Part shown: positions 22,539 through 30,755 of the stretch, in pieces
Layout of the letters: every line of letters begins with the position of its first letter
Position numbering within the stretch: position 1 is the stretch's first letter
NCBI RefSeq assembly: GCF_017591425.1
Contig: NW_024466607.1
Span: forward strand, 10,734,501-10,798,500
Origin: Ochotona curzoniae
Taxonomy: Eukaryota > Chordata > Mammalia > Lagomorpha > Ochotonidae
Direction: 5' to 3'
DNA length: 64,000 nucleotides
The notes under the pieces: model-generated
What the model was told of the DNA's origin: nothing
Database searches by the model: none
What the model saw: only the letters and a program-made list of their open reading frames with translations
Program-made: the position numbers and the translations under genes

Positions 22539-23215
22539 TTGTGGTTTGGACATCATTTGTCCCAAAAGTGTTACCGTGTTACAAATTTGACTGACATGAT
22601 GGTCCTGGGAGGTGGGTGGGGCCTTGGGAGGTAGGCAGGTGTGGGCAGTGACAGGAGTGGGTTTGTTACCGTGACAGCAGATGTGCCCACTCCTATGAGA
22701 AAGGCAGCAGTCCCTGCCCACGTCACCCATGCGTTCTGTGGTTTTGCTCAGGCTCACCTGCCCTTTTACCACCTGCCATGTTGTGATATTCTTTTTTTTT
22801 TTTTTAAAGATTTATTTTTATTGTTTTTTTTTATTGGAAAGGCGGATATACAGAGAGGAGAGACAGAGAGGAAGATCTTCCGTCCGATGATTCACTCCCC
22901 AAGTGAGCGCAACGGGCCGATACTATGCCGATCCGAAGCCAGGAGCCTCTTCCGGGTCTCCCACGCGGGTGCAGGTTCCCAAAGCTTTGGGCCGTCCTCG
23001 ACTGCTTTCCCAGGCCACAGGCAGGGAGCTGGAAGGGAAGCGGGGCTGCCGGGATTAGAACCGGCGCCCATATGGGATCCCGGGCGTGCAAGGCGAGGAC
23101 CTTTAACCACTTGCGCCACCGCGCCGGGCCCCATGTTGTGATATTCTTGCAAGTCATGGTCACTGTCCTGTTAGACTCAACCACCTCCAGCATCATGAGC
23201 CACAATGAATGTCTT
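22539..23215 (+). mobile_element. MaLR-type LTR remnant split by a SINE
   Basis: The order gtttggacatcatttgtccc, then ggtgggtggggccttgggagg, then a ccatgttgtgat-type segment, resembles MST/THE1-like MaLR LTRs. The young SINE at 22793-23130 divides it. It is strongly diverged and the ends are uncertain. Confidence 0.45.
22793..23130 (-). mobile_element. CSINE, young copy with 18-bp duplication
   Basis: Near-perfect young copy. ccatgttgtgatattctt occurs at 22776-22793 and again at 23131-23148. This is one of the youngest insertions in the window and a good candidate for presence/absence polymorphism. Confidence 0.96.
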
Positions 23216-24365
23216 CTTAAAGAGAGGGGGAAAAAACTCAGATTCTTTAAGAAAATGTGCAGTGCTCAATTACCAGCCTCAATGTCACATCAGACGATTC
23301 TGCAGCACTCCTGCAGAAGACGTGCAGAGAGCCCTGCGTCCTCAGAGCCCGGTGCTTCGGTAAGCACTTCAGATGCTCTCTGACACAACCACCGCACAAG
23401 CCAGGGAAGCAGCAGCAATTACATCCCTTTCACAGAGAACCGAGACTCGGGTAACACTTACACACAGCTATAAACAACTAGGCAAGGCTAGGATGCCACA
23501 TCTAATTCTTCAAGTCCCATTCCATCAATAAGGCCACGGGACCCAGGGATCCTCCAGCCATTCATGCGTCCATTTTCCCCTGGAAGTCCACAAGGAAGAG
23601 AACTTCTCAAGGGTCAGTGACAAAGGTAAGAGAAATAACACCTCTTGTAGGCCAAGCTTGTGACCGAAACTCCAACGCAGAACTCTAAGGAAAACTGGGC
23701 TGAACACCAAGTCAACAACTGCAGGCCTGTGAAACCACCTCTCTCCCCTAACCCCAGTCTAACTTACACAACCAGCTGGCTCTAAGTGCCATCCCACCCA
23801 AGGCAAGCGTGTTACTGCTCACAAAGAAAAAGATGTTTTAAGCACAGCATTCCTCTCCCTTCAAGTCACCCGCCACACGAACAGACATCCTGCTGGGAGA
23901 CGCCAAGCTGGAGGCAGCTGCCGGTTCCTCCAGGGGTAGTACAGGCTTTCGGCCCTAACCCAGAAGGCTTAGAATTCCCGTAAAGCACATTTGGAACTTG
24001 TTGGCCTGATAACAGGTTCTTCACAGTGCTCCACAGGCAGAGGCTAGACCCTAGCAAATCTGAATACAGCTGAGTAGCAAGGCCGCGAATCCACGTTCCT
24101 CCCCAGATCAACAACACAGAGCTAGTTACCTCAGGGAAGCGTCCTCCACGAAGTCTTCAACCTCCCAGGTCTCCGAAATTTTCTTACTGGCTTGATTTAA
24201 CAGCCAGATTTGCAGATTTGCAAGTTCCCTGAAAATAAGAGCAAAATATTCAATTGTTAGCACCTGCATGGTTTTTCACTGTCACACTCTAAGAAGATGC
24301 CACAGCTAATATGCCGTTCGTTGGCATGCTAATCACATCCACGGTTTGATTCTGCCCCCACAGAA
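23216..24365. other. Intergenic sequence, nothing recognised
   Basis: Unique-looking sequence without recognisable exon or repeat. Confidence 0.5.
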
Positions 24366-24690
24366 AGCTACATGTTGCCAACTTAATCCCCCAAACCACA
24401 GCATTGGGCTGCGAGGCCTGATGGGAGTGTTCTGATCATGAAGACTCTGCATGGGATCAACACCGGCAAGCCTGGCTTCTCTCTGAGTCTGGTCCTTCTA
24501 CCCCCTGTCGTGTGAGGGCCAAGCCCACCCCCCTTCACGACACCGAGGCATTTATTTATGGCACCATCTTGGTATCACAACTGCCAAGCCTACAGCACCT
24601 TGATCTTGGCCTTCCAGGCCCCTGGAGTGTGGGCTGTGTGGGTAACCAGTGTTCTGCCAGGACCCCACAAATGGATGGCCCAGGACCACC
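24366..24690 (+). mobile_element. MaLR-type LTR remnant
   Basis: In order: gttgccaacttaatcccccaa, gcgaggcctgatgggagtg, a ccttctaccccctgtcgtgtgagg stretch and acagcaccttgatcttggccttcc. This follows the layout of MLT1/MST LTRs, but with heavy divergence. Confidence 0.45.
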
Positions 24691-27637
24691 ACATTACTAC
24701 AGAGAATAATTCACTGCCTAGGTGCAGAGGGCCCATTCACCTACTTTCTCTCCCTTCGAGTACACAGCACATAAGATTTGGCCTACATCGACTTTCTGGT
24801 CAGTAGGTCCTACAGCATCTACAGAAACTCATGACTGTCTTAGACACACAGATAGCAACTGGGTTCTGTGCATTTGTATCATGCACTTATTAGCCACTGA
24901 GCAACAGGAAGTCCAGCCAGGAAAATGTGATTTGAAACCCTCAGCTATTTAACTCACTGGAAGTTGAAATAAGGTGCACTCTTAGGAGGAAAGGCTCCCT
25001 GGCCTGATTTTCATACAGAAGTCTCTTCAACTTCTGGAAGGCAGTACAACAGCCTGCCATAATCCAACCAGAATTTCCTACCTATTGACTCCTCACCAAT
25101 CAGTCTGAAGTAAAATGCGTGCACCTGGCCTTCGAGAAGTAGAAACCCAAAAGGAGAGAGATACGTGAGAGATTTGTTGAGGGAAACACCTGAGGCAGAA
25201 AAGGAAAGAACGCGAGGTGGGACAGAGAGACGAAGAATTGGAAAGGTCTCCGACTGCAGTGTAAACCTAGCAAAGCTCAATGGGCCAACCGGAATTCCTG
25301 GAGCCATAGCTACCAGTCAGAGGAATCCCACACCTCTCTAAGAATAGGTCTGCGCTAGGATCTTCACTGGAGTCTGTCACTGGCTAGGAACAGCCAGCCA
25401 GAAATGTGGCCTCAGCAGGGTGCAATGCTGAACTGAGAGGACAGCAGCTGTGGCTGTCCTTCCACTGCACCTGCTTAGGACCGACATCCTAGAGACGCGT
25501 CACCACATTATCCACCACGGTAGGCAGCCTGTGGGTCAATGAGAACCCAGCCTCTGTTCTGGTATTACACATCTTCGTGACTAGCAGACACAAGGAACAG
25601 TTGTGTACAGCCCAGCACTGCCTGCATCGCAGGTGAGCTGGGAGAGACACAGCCCACTACATCACAGTGTCCCCTTTATGAGGGCTCCAGAAAACAGATC
25701 CCGTGGCTCGGGGCCAGGCAAAGCTATTCCTCCTCCTGCGCAACTGGTATGTTTTCATCCCTGTAGACTTACAGATTTTTTTAGCCTTTCTTCTTCATTG
25801 TCAGGAAACTAGGAGCCCACCTGAAGGCTACCTCTAGCTTTGGGGAATTTTCTTCAATTGCTCTAGTTAATTTTTCTTTCCCGATTCCTTTAGTCTATGC
25901 TATTCTCTGTGTACTGTGGTACTGCTTTCTGAAATACAACAAAACAACGACCTTAAACTAAGCAGGGTCATCGACCTTAAATTAAGCAGCTGCCTTTTAG
26001 AACTAAAGACCCTAGATGCTCAATGCTTCATTTTCTATAGAGATAGCTTTACAGTTCAAATTCTTTCACTCCAAATCGGCACTCTTTAACAGAAACAAGA
26101 ACCTGAACCACATATAATTTTACATTTTCTGGAAGACACATTTTAAAAAAATGGAACAGGTAAAATGGTGACCCTGAAGTCTCTGGCGAGATGGTGCACT
26201 TTGTACTTTCAGCAGGTCGGAGCCAGCTACTGGGCAAGGGGGCAAGGGGGCAAGGGGGCAAGGGTCACTCACGGCTGGTGCTTCCCATACTGGACAGTGC
26301 AGGTCTGGACAAAGACTAAATGACCAAGGCGTCACAGGAGCCTTCCATGACCAAACTGTCTCTAGTCCCTAGTCCTGGTGGCTTTGAGCAAAGATTTCTG
26401 AGGTTTCCGATGTGAAGTTTAGGTCTAAGAAAGAATGAGTTCTCCAAACAGGGGTGAAGACTACGCAACCCAAGAGCTCTGAAGTTCCTTTGCCTGGAAT
26501 ACCCTTTGCTCCTTCTGGAAAAAAAACAACGTATCTCTAAAAGGGTTACATACATCTAGTAAAAGAGGAAATAGGTATTTCTTTTATTCTGCTTCATCAA
26601 AAGTACTAAAAATTAAAATTAGTCTTAGAATATTAGCATATACAATTACACTATTAAGATTACTTCAAGGCACACTTAGCAAGGTATTTTTAACTCTCTT
26701 GCAAAACCAGCTCTTTATACCTTGGTTTGTATAGAAGTATTCATCCTTTTCATCAGGACCAGGAGCTCAAAAATGGAAATTCCTGATTTAAGAATGTGAT
26801 TTTTTTTGAAAGCTATAAACCACAAAAGCCTGAATTTCTGTATCTGTTACACAGAGTCGCCTATGCAGCTCATTAACAGCCTAACTAAGCCTGGCCACAG
26901 GCAAACGCTGGTTAGCACTCACTCAGCTCATCTGCCTCTTCACTATTATTCTCAAAAGGCTACTTAAACGCACAGATCCCGCAGCTGGCCCTGCAGAGCC
27001 CGGGCTTCAGGGCACACACAGTGCAGGTGGAGGTCCTGTTCCTTGATGTGGGGAAACGGTTACACCTGCACTGCTCCTCGCCTACAGCATCATGTAGCCT
27101 TTCGCTCCAGAAGAGAAGGCACCATCAGGCCAGTATTGGAAGGACCTGTTACTTTGTACCAACACAAGTCAGGGCTGTTTTGCCATGACTTTCCGCTGCT
27201 ACAGACTGCTTAGCACCTTTTGGAAATTACAGCAGCTGCTCGCCTTGCCACCACAGCTAGTTAATGCAAGTGACAAGGCACACACACTGTTGTCCCGTAC
27301 TGTTTATGATGTCAATAGAACGTGCTTCCTTGGCGAGCCTCTCAACTGGTATTTTACTTTACACAAAATATTTTTCTGAGAAGAGTCTGTGCATTCACAA
27401 AGGTTAAGACTGTTGAAGTTTAGTCTCTCTCTTTCTAGAAAGCCAACCAGGTGAGCCCCTGCCTGGTTGAGCTTGTCCCCAGAACTTCACGTTTGCATTC
27501 TTGTTCAGGGATTGCGAGGGAGACATGACAGTCTTGGGGTCTATCAGCTGAGTTTGCCTTCGGCTTACAGGAGAATGCGGCAAGAAGTGTGTAGAAAAAA
27601 TGAGATTAAATCATAAACTTATTCTGAAATAGAAGCA
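24691..27637. other. Intergenic sequence upstream of EIF1B
   Basis: Mostly unique-looking sequence with no recognised exon. It contains the short G-rich tandem repeat at 26232-26264. Distal regulatory elements of EIF1B could lie here, but no specific site is convincing. Confidence 0.5.
26232..26264 (+). repeat. G-rich tandem repeat, G-quadruplex candidate
   Basis: Five G-runs (3, 5, 5, 5 and 3 G) are separated by caa, with a 9-base period after the first run. Four or more G-tracts with 3-base loops satisfy the standard G-quadruplex pattern on the + strand. Confidence 0.9.
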
Positions 27638-27958
27638 GAGCCCAGCACAATGGCCTAATGGCTAAAGTCCTCACCTTGAACATGCCGGGATCCCATATTA
27701 GCTTCGGCTCTAATCCCAGCAGCTCCACTTCCCATCCAGCTCCCTGCTTGTGGCCTGGGAAAGCAGTCGAGGATGACCCAAATCCTTGGGACCCTGCACC
27801 CGTGTGGAAGACCTGGAGGAAGTTCCTGGCCCCTGACTTCAGATTGGCTCAGCTGCAGCCATTGCGGCCACTTGGGGAGTGAATCAGGGAAAGAAAGATC
27901 TTCCTGTCTCCCCTTCTGTATATCTGACTTTCCAATAGAATAAATAAACCTTAAAAAA
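27638..27958 (+). mobile_element. CSINE, about 1 kb upstream of EIF1B
   Basis: Head gagcccagcacaatggcctaatgg, full body, tail gaataaataaaccttaaaaaa. It is the last mobile element before the EIF1B promoter; none is seen from here to 34.3 kb. Confidence 0.92.
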
Positions 27959-28426
27959 CGCGCAATTTTGAACTCCATGCGTACAAGGAGGACCTTGAGA
28001 GTTCATGGAAAATACAAACTGCTTACTACGGCAAACATGGCCCCAACCTCAGATGGTTTTCACCAAAACCAACGTACCTTTTCATTCCGTCAACTTTGGG
28101 GAGCCTCCTGCCAGTGGGCCACTCTGCTTAGATTCTGGGCTGAACCTCGAGAACAACACCAACCACCCCGAGCTCCTGGGCGTGCTTGGTCCGCCATCCA
28201 GGGCTGCGCCTAATGAAGCCGGCCCACGCTCGCCCATCAGCACCACCTGGAAGCTTCTTAAAGCTGCAGGCTCTCAGGTCCGTGCCTGGCCAGACGTAGA
28301 GCTGGGAATTTTGGCCTCACCGAGCCAGGAAACCGCAAGTCGTCCCAACTCTGCAAGACAGGCTCCCACTTCCAATCCGAGCGAGGGCCCTCCCGGCCAC
28401 ACTAAGGGACTTGTGTGGCTCCTCCA

Positions 28427-28437
28427 CCGCCATTTTG
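28427..28437 (-). promoter_or_regulatory. YY1-type site, possible divergent initiator
   Basis: CCGCCATTTTG; on the minus strand it reads AAAATGGCGG, the orientation YY1 sites often take just downstream of a start site. Together with the known human divergent noncoding gene EIF1B-AS1, this suggests an antisense start near 28440. This is inference only. Confidence 0.4.
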
Positions 28438-28608
28438 CCTACAATGCGCAGGGCCTCAAGGATGACTGATTCAGGGGACGCCTCTGCCCACTGTACGAGA
28501 AGAAAGTCCAGGGTGACCCTGACAGGCCAGCTGCCCACACTCCACTTTCAAGTCCCAAGCTCTTGCCCTGGCCGGGCTGCCCTGGACTACCCTGGCTCCT
28601 CCGGGAAA

Positions 28609-28627
28609 ACTACAAGTCCCAGCATGC
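28609..28627 (+). promoter_or_regulatory. ZNF143/THAP11-type element
   Basis: ACTACAAGTCCCAGCATGC closely matches the long ACTACAANTCCCAGCATGC element bound by ZNF143 and THAP11/HCFC1 at CpG-island promoters. It lies about 75 bp upstream of the likely start of transcription. Confidence 0.85.
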
Positions 28628-28642
28628 CTGGCGCGGCAGGGT

Positions 28643-28648
28643 CACGTG
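28643..28648. promoter_or_regulatory. CACGTG E-box
   Basis: Perfect palindromic E-box (MYC/MAX or USF type) inside the context gtCACGTGgg, about 45 bp upstream of the likely transcription start. Confidence 0.65.
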
Positions 28649-28667
28649 GGCTGGGCGGCGGGCGCGG

Positions 28668-28675
28668 CTAAATAG
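28668..28675 (+). promoter_or_regulatory. Degenerate TATA-like box
   Basis: ctaaatag lies in an otherwise GC-only stretch, 20-30 bp before the likely start near 28690-28700. It is a weak match and may act as a positioning element. Confidence 0.4.
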
Positions 28676-28683
28676 TCCCGGCC

Positions 28684-28693
28684 GGCCATTTTG
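28684..28693 (-). promoter_or_regulatory. YY1-type site at the EIF1B start region
   Basis: ggccattttg (minus strand CAAAATGGCC) lies at the expected transcription start. YY1 sites at this position commonly fix the start in housekeeping promoters. Confidence 0.5.
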
Positions 28694-28948
28694 TGGCAGA
28701 AGCCGCAGCGCCGCCTCTTCTCTCGCGTCCTCGCCTCCGTCGCCGCCGCCTCTTCCTCCGCCTCCTCCTTGGCCTCTTCCTGCCTCCTCCCGGCTTCCGC
28801 CACCGCCGCTCTAGCCGCATCCCAGCCCCGGGGCGCAGCGTTTCCGTGCTGATTTCCGTTTTCTCGCCACTTTGCAGCCTCCTGACACGGTGATCCGGGC
28901 GGGCCCCGCAGGCATTTTATCCCCTCACCGGCCTCACACTAGTGTCGC

Positions 28949-28979
28949 ATGTCCACTATCCAGAACCTCCAATCCTTCG
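28949..28979 (+). CDS. EIF1B: EIF1B coding exon 1
   Basis: Encodes residues 1-10 (MSTIQNLQSF) and the first base of the Asp-11 codon. The donor is G|GTAAGA at 28980. Confidence 0.96.
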
Positions 28980-30396
28980 GTAAGAAAACGCGCGCCCCCA
29001 GTGCTGGGGAGTTGGGGCTTTGTCTCGGTGCCCGGAAGATGGCGACGGGGCCCCATGGGCGACCCCCTCCCCGAGGACGGCGCCCACCCGGAGCCGAGCT
29101 GGGCCTGGGGACACGCGGGCTGGCCCGGAGTTGGGGGGTCCCCGGCGGGAGTCAGGGTGGGCTCTGGCCGGGAGAGATGCCCTCCTGCGGGGCGCCGTGA
29201 CGGGACTCGATGGCATCGGGCATGTGTCACCGAAATGACGCACTTTGAAATGAAGCTTTTGTGCAGCTCCGAGGTCTCGTTAGGAGGTCCACGGTGCGTG
29301 CTGTCGTTGGTTTTGGGGCGCAGAGAGCAGCGGGCATGTACAGTTGGGGGGCTTTTGCTCGTTTTAGGAGTATCCGCGGACCACCCTCCCCCCCAGCCCC
29401 AGCTCCACCCGCAAAGGCACTGAAACTTTGGAATTGTCTCGATCTGGCGTGTGTTTGGAAAAGAAGAAAAAGATAAGGTTTTTTTTCTTTTCTTTTTCCC
29501 TGCTGGGATATACTGACACGTCCGTTCTGTCTTCCCTCTGCAGACCCCTTTGCTGATGCGACTAAGGGTGACGACTTACTCCCGGCAGGGACCGAGGATT
29601 ACATTCATATAAGGATCCAGCAACGGAACGGCCGGAAGACGCTGACCACTGTGCAGGGCATCGCAGATGACTATGACAAAAAGAAACTTGTGAAAGCTTT
29701 CAAAAAGGTGATGGTCTTAGGGGAGGAAAGGATTAGGGGAAGGGGCAGGGTGGATGACGGGACCCGGGAAAGCCGATCGCGTGCATGGGATGAGCGAGCC
29801 CGGAGAGAATTGGGGAAGTCCAGTGCTGCGTGGTTCACGCGGAAAGCATGGCTTTTGTGAGATCCGTTTGTCTCCAGGTTGATGGTGGGAGTGCACAGTG
29901 ACACCTCCCGAAGGGGTTAACCCGAGCCTTGGGAAGTGAGACCTCCCTGTAGCCTGCCAAAGCATCTCACGCTTTTCCATGCTTCTCCAGAAATTTGCTT
30001 GTAATGGTACTGTGATCGAACACCCTGAATACGGAGAGGTCATTCAGCTTCAAGGTGACCAAAGGAAAAACATTTGCCAGTTTCTCTTGGAGGTGAGTGA
30101 CCTGGAACCCGAGTTCCGACGTGGTGTGGAGAGGCAACGTGCCACGCGTGCTGCGGCCGGGAAGTCGTCCGGGCCATTGACCTGTAGACGTGGTGTTTTG
30201 TGTGTCGCCCTGAGGATGGGCACACGCGGGTGTCGCGCGTGGGGTGCGGCAGCTCGGGCCGCAGGCGGCGGCCTTGCCCTGCGCTCTTGCTCCTGTGATG
30301 GCGCCTGCGGGCCCTTGGAGCGGTTCTGCTGACCCGAATCTTATCTTGCAGGTTGGCATTGTCAAGGAGGAGCAGCTGAAGGTTCATGGATTCTAA
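28949..30396 (+). CDS. EIF1B: Eukaryotic translation initiation factor 1B (eIF1B), four coding exons
   Basis: Joining 28949-28979, 29544-29707, 29991-30092 and 30352-30396 gives 342 nt, that is 113 codons and TAA, the usual EIF1B length. eIF1 proteins bind the 40S subunit near the P site in the cytosol and enforce start-codon selection within the 43S/48S complex, with eIF1A, eIF2, eIF3 and eIF5. Residues 1-29 form the flexible N-terminal tail and about 30-110 the SUI1 fold, including the RIQQRNGRKTLTTVQG segment and the basic KKKLVKAFKKKFACNG region. The tail VGIVKEEQLKVHGF distinguishes EIF1B from EIF1, which ends IGLAKDDQLKVHGF. Splice sites are consensus and no residue is broken. The start codon has C at -3 and T at +4, a weak Kozak context. 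Expression is probably broad, given the CpG-island promoter. Confidence 0.97.
29544..29707 (+). CDS. EIF1B: EIF1B coding exon 2
   Basis: Acceptor ttccctctgcag ends at 29543. Encodes the rest of Asp-11 to Lys-65 (DPFADATKGDDLL to KAFKK). The donor AAG|GTGATG is slightly weak at +4 to +6. Confidence 0.96.
29991..30092 (+). CDS. EIF1B: EIF1B coding exon 3
   Basis: Acceptor atgcttctccag ends at 29990. Encodes residues 66-99 (KFACNGTVIEHPEYGE to NICQFLLE). Donor GAG|GTGAGT is at 30093. Confidence 0.96.
30352..30396 (+). CDS. EIF1B: EIF1B coding exon 4
   Basis: Acceptor cttatcttgcag ends at 30351. Encodes residues 100-113 (VGIVKEEQLKVHGF) and TAA. This exon carries all the residues that separate EIF1B from EIF1. 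Confidence 0.96.
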   Translation, partial: VGIVKEEQLKVHGF

Positions 30397-30731
30397 AATG
30401 AACCTAGACACGCCAAGGGTTTCTTGAATCATTCTGTTCTCCGGACCCAGTTTGGCTGCCTTGTGAGATGAGCCTCTGCAGTACACGGACTTTCCCTTTA
30501 TTTAACCCCTCACAGCTCCGTCCACACGTGCATGATTACAGGGAACACGGGGCGGGTAGGCTAGTCACACATAAGAAAATTGCAGTAAGATGGTAACGAG
30601 GCCCCGTATTCATCTTTAACATGTTTCCAATGGAAAATATTTTGTTTTGAGTGTTTGTTTATTGTTCGGTTTATTACTTTTCACTTGATTAAATGTTTTG
30701 TTGTATTAAACCATGTATGTTGCAGCCTAAC

Positions 30732-30737
30732 AATAAA
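30732..30737 (+). terminator. EIF1B: EIF1B polyadenylation signal
   Basis: AATAAA in the context cctaacAATAAAaagg, 336 bases after the stop codon, with an AT-rich 3' UTR before it. Cleavage is expected about 10-25 bases downstream. Confidence 0.8.
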
Positions 30738-30755
30738 AAGGAAAAAAGCGCCCCA

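Larger units (their letters stand above)
28560..29220. promoter_or_regulatory. EIF1B: EIF1B CpG-island promoter
   Basis: A sharp rise in G+C and CpG density starts near 28560, covers the first exon and runs into intron 1. No interspersed repeat interrupts it. It contains the ZNF143/THAP11-type, CACGTG, TATA-like and YY1-type sites listed separately, an arrangement typical of a constitutively expressed translation-factor gene. Confidence 0.8.
28690..30755 (+). other. EIF1B: EIF1B transcription unit (approximate)
   Basis: The extent runs from the probable start near the YY1-type site to shortly after AATAAA at 30732-30737. The 5' UTR of about 255 nt is pyrimidine-rich early on and holds no upstream ATG before 28949, so no upstream open frame competes with the start. 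The introns are 28980-29543, 29708-29990 and 30093-30351, all GT-AG. The transcript ends are inferred, not observed. Confidence 0.7.

Noticed and set aside
28872..29423. 183-codon open frame overlapping EIF1B exon 1 and intron 1
   Set aside because: GC-rich CpG-island sequence; the frame runs across the EIF1B donor in a different phase and matches nothing known.
28949..30396. Calling the gene EIF1 rather than EIF1B
   Set aside because: The last exon encodes VGIVKEEQLKVHGF, the EIF1B form; EIF1 has IGLAKDDQLKVHGF.
28949..30396. EIF1B as a retrocopy
   Set aside because: Three GT-AG introns, a CpG promoter and an intact frame show it is the parental gene.
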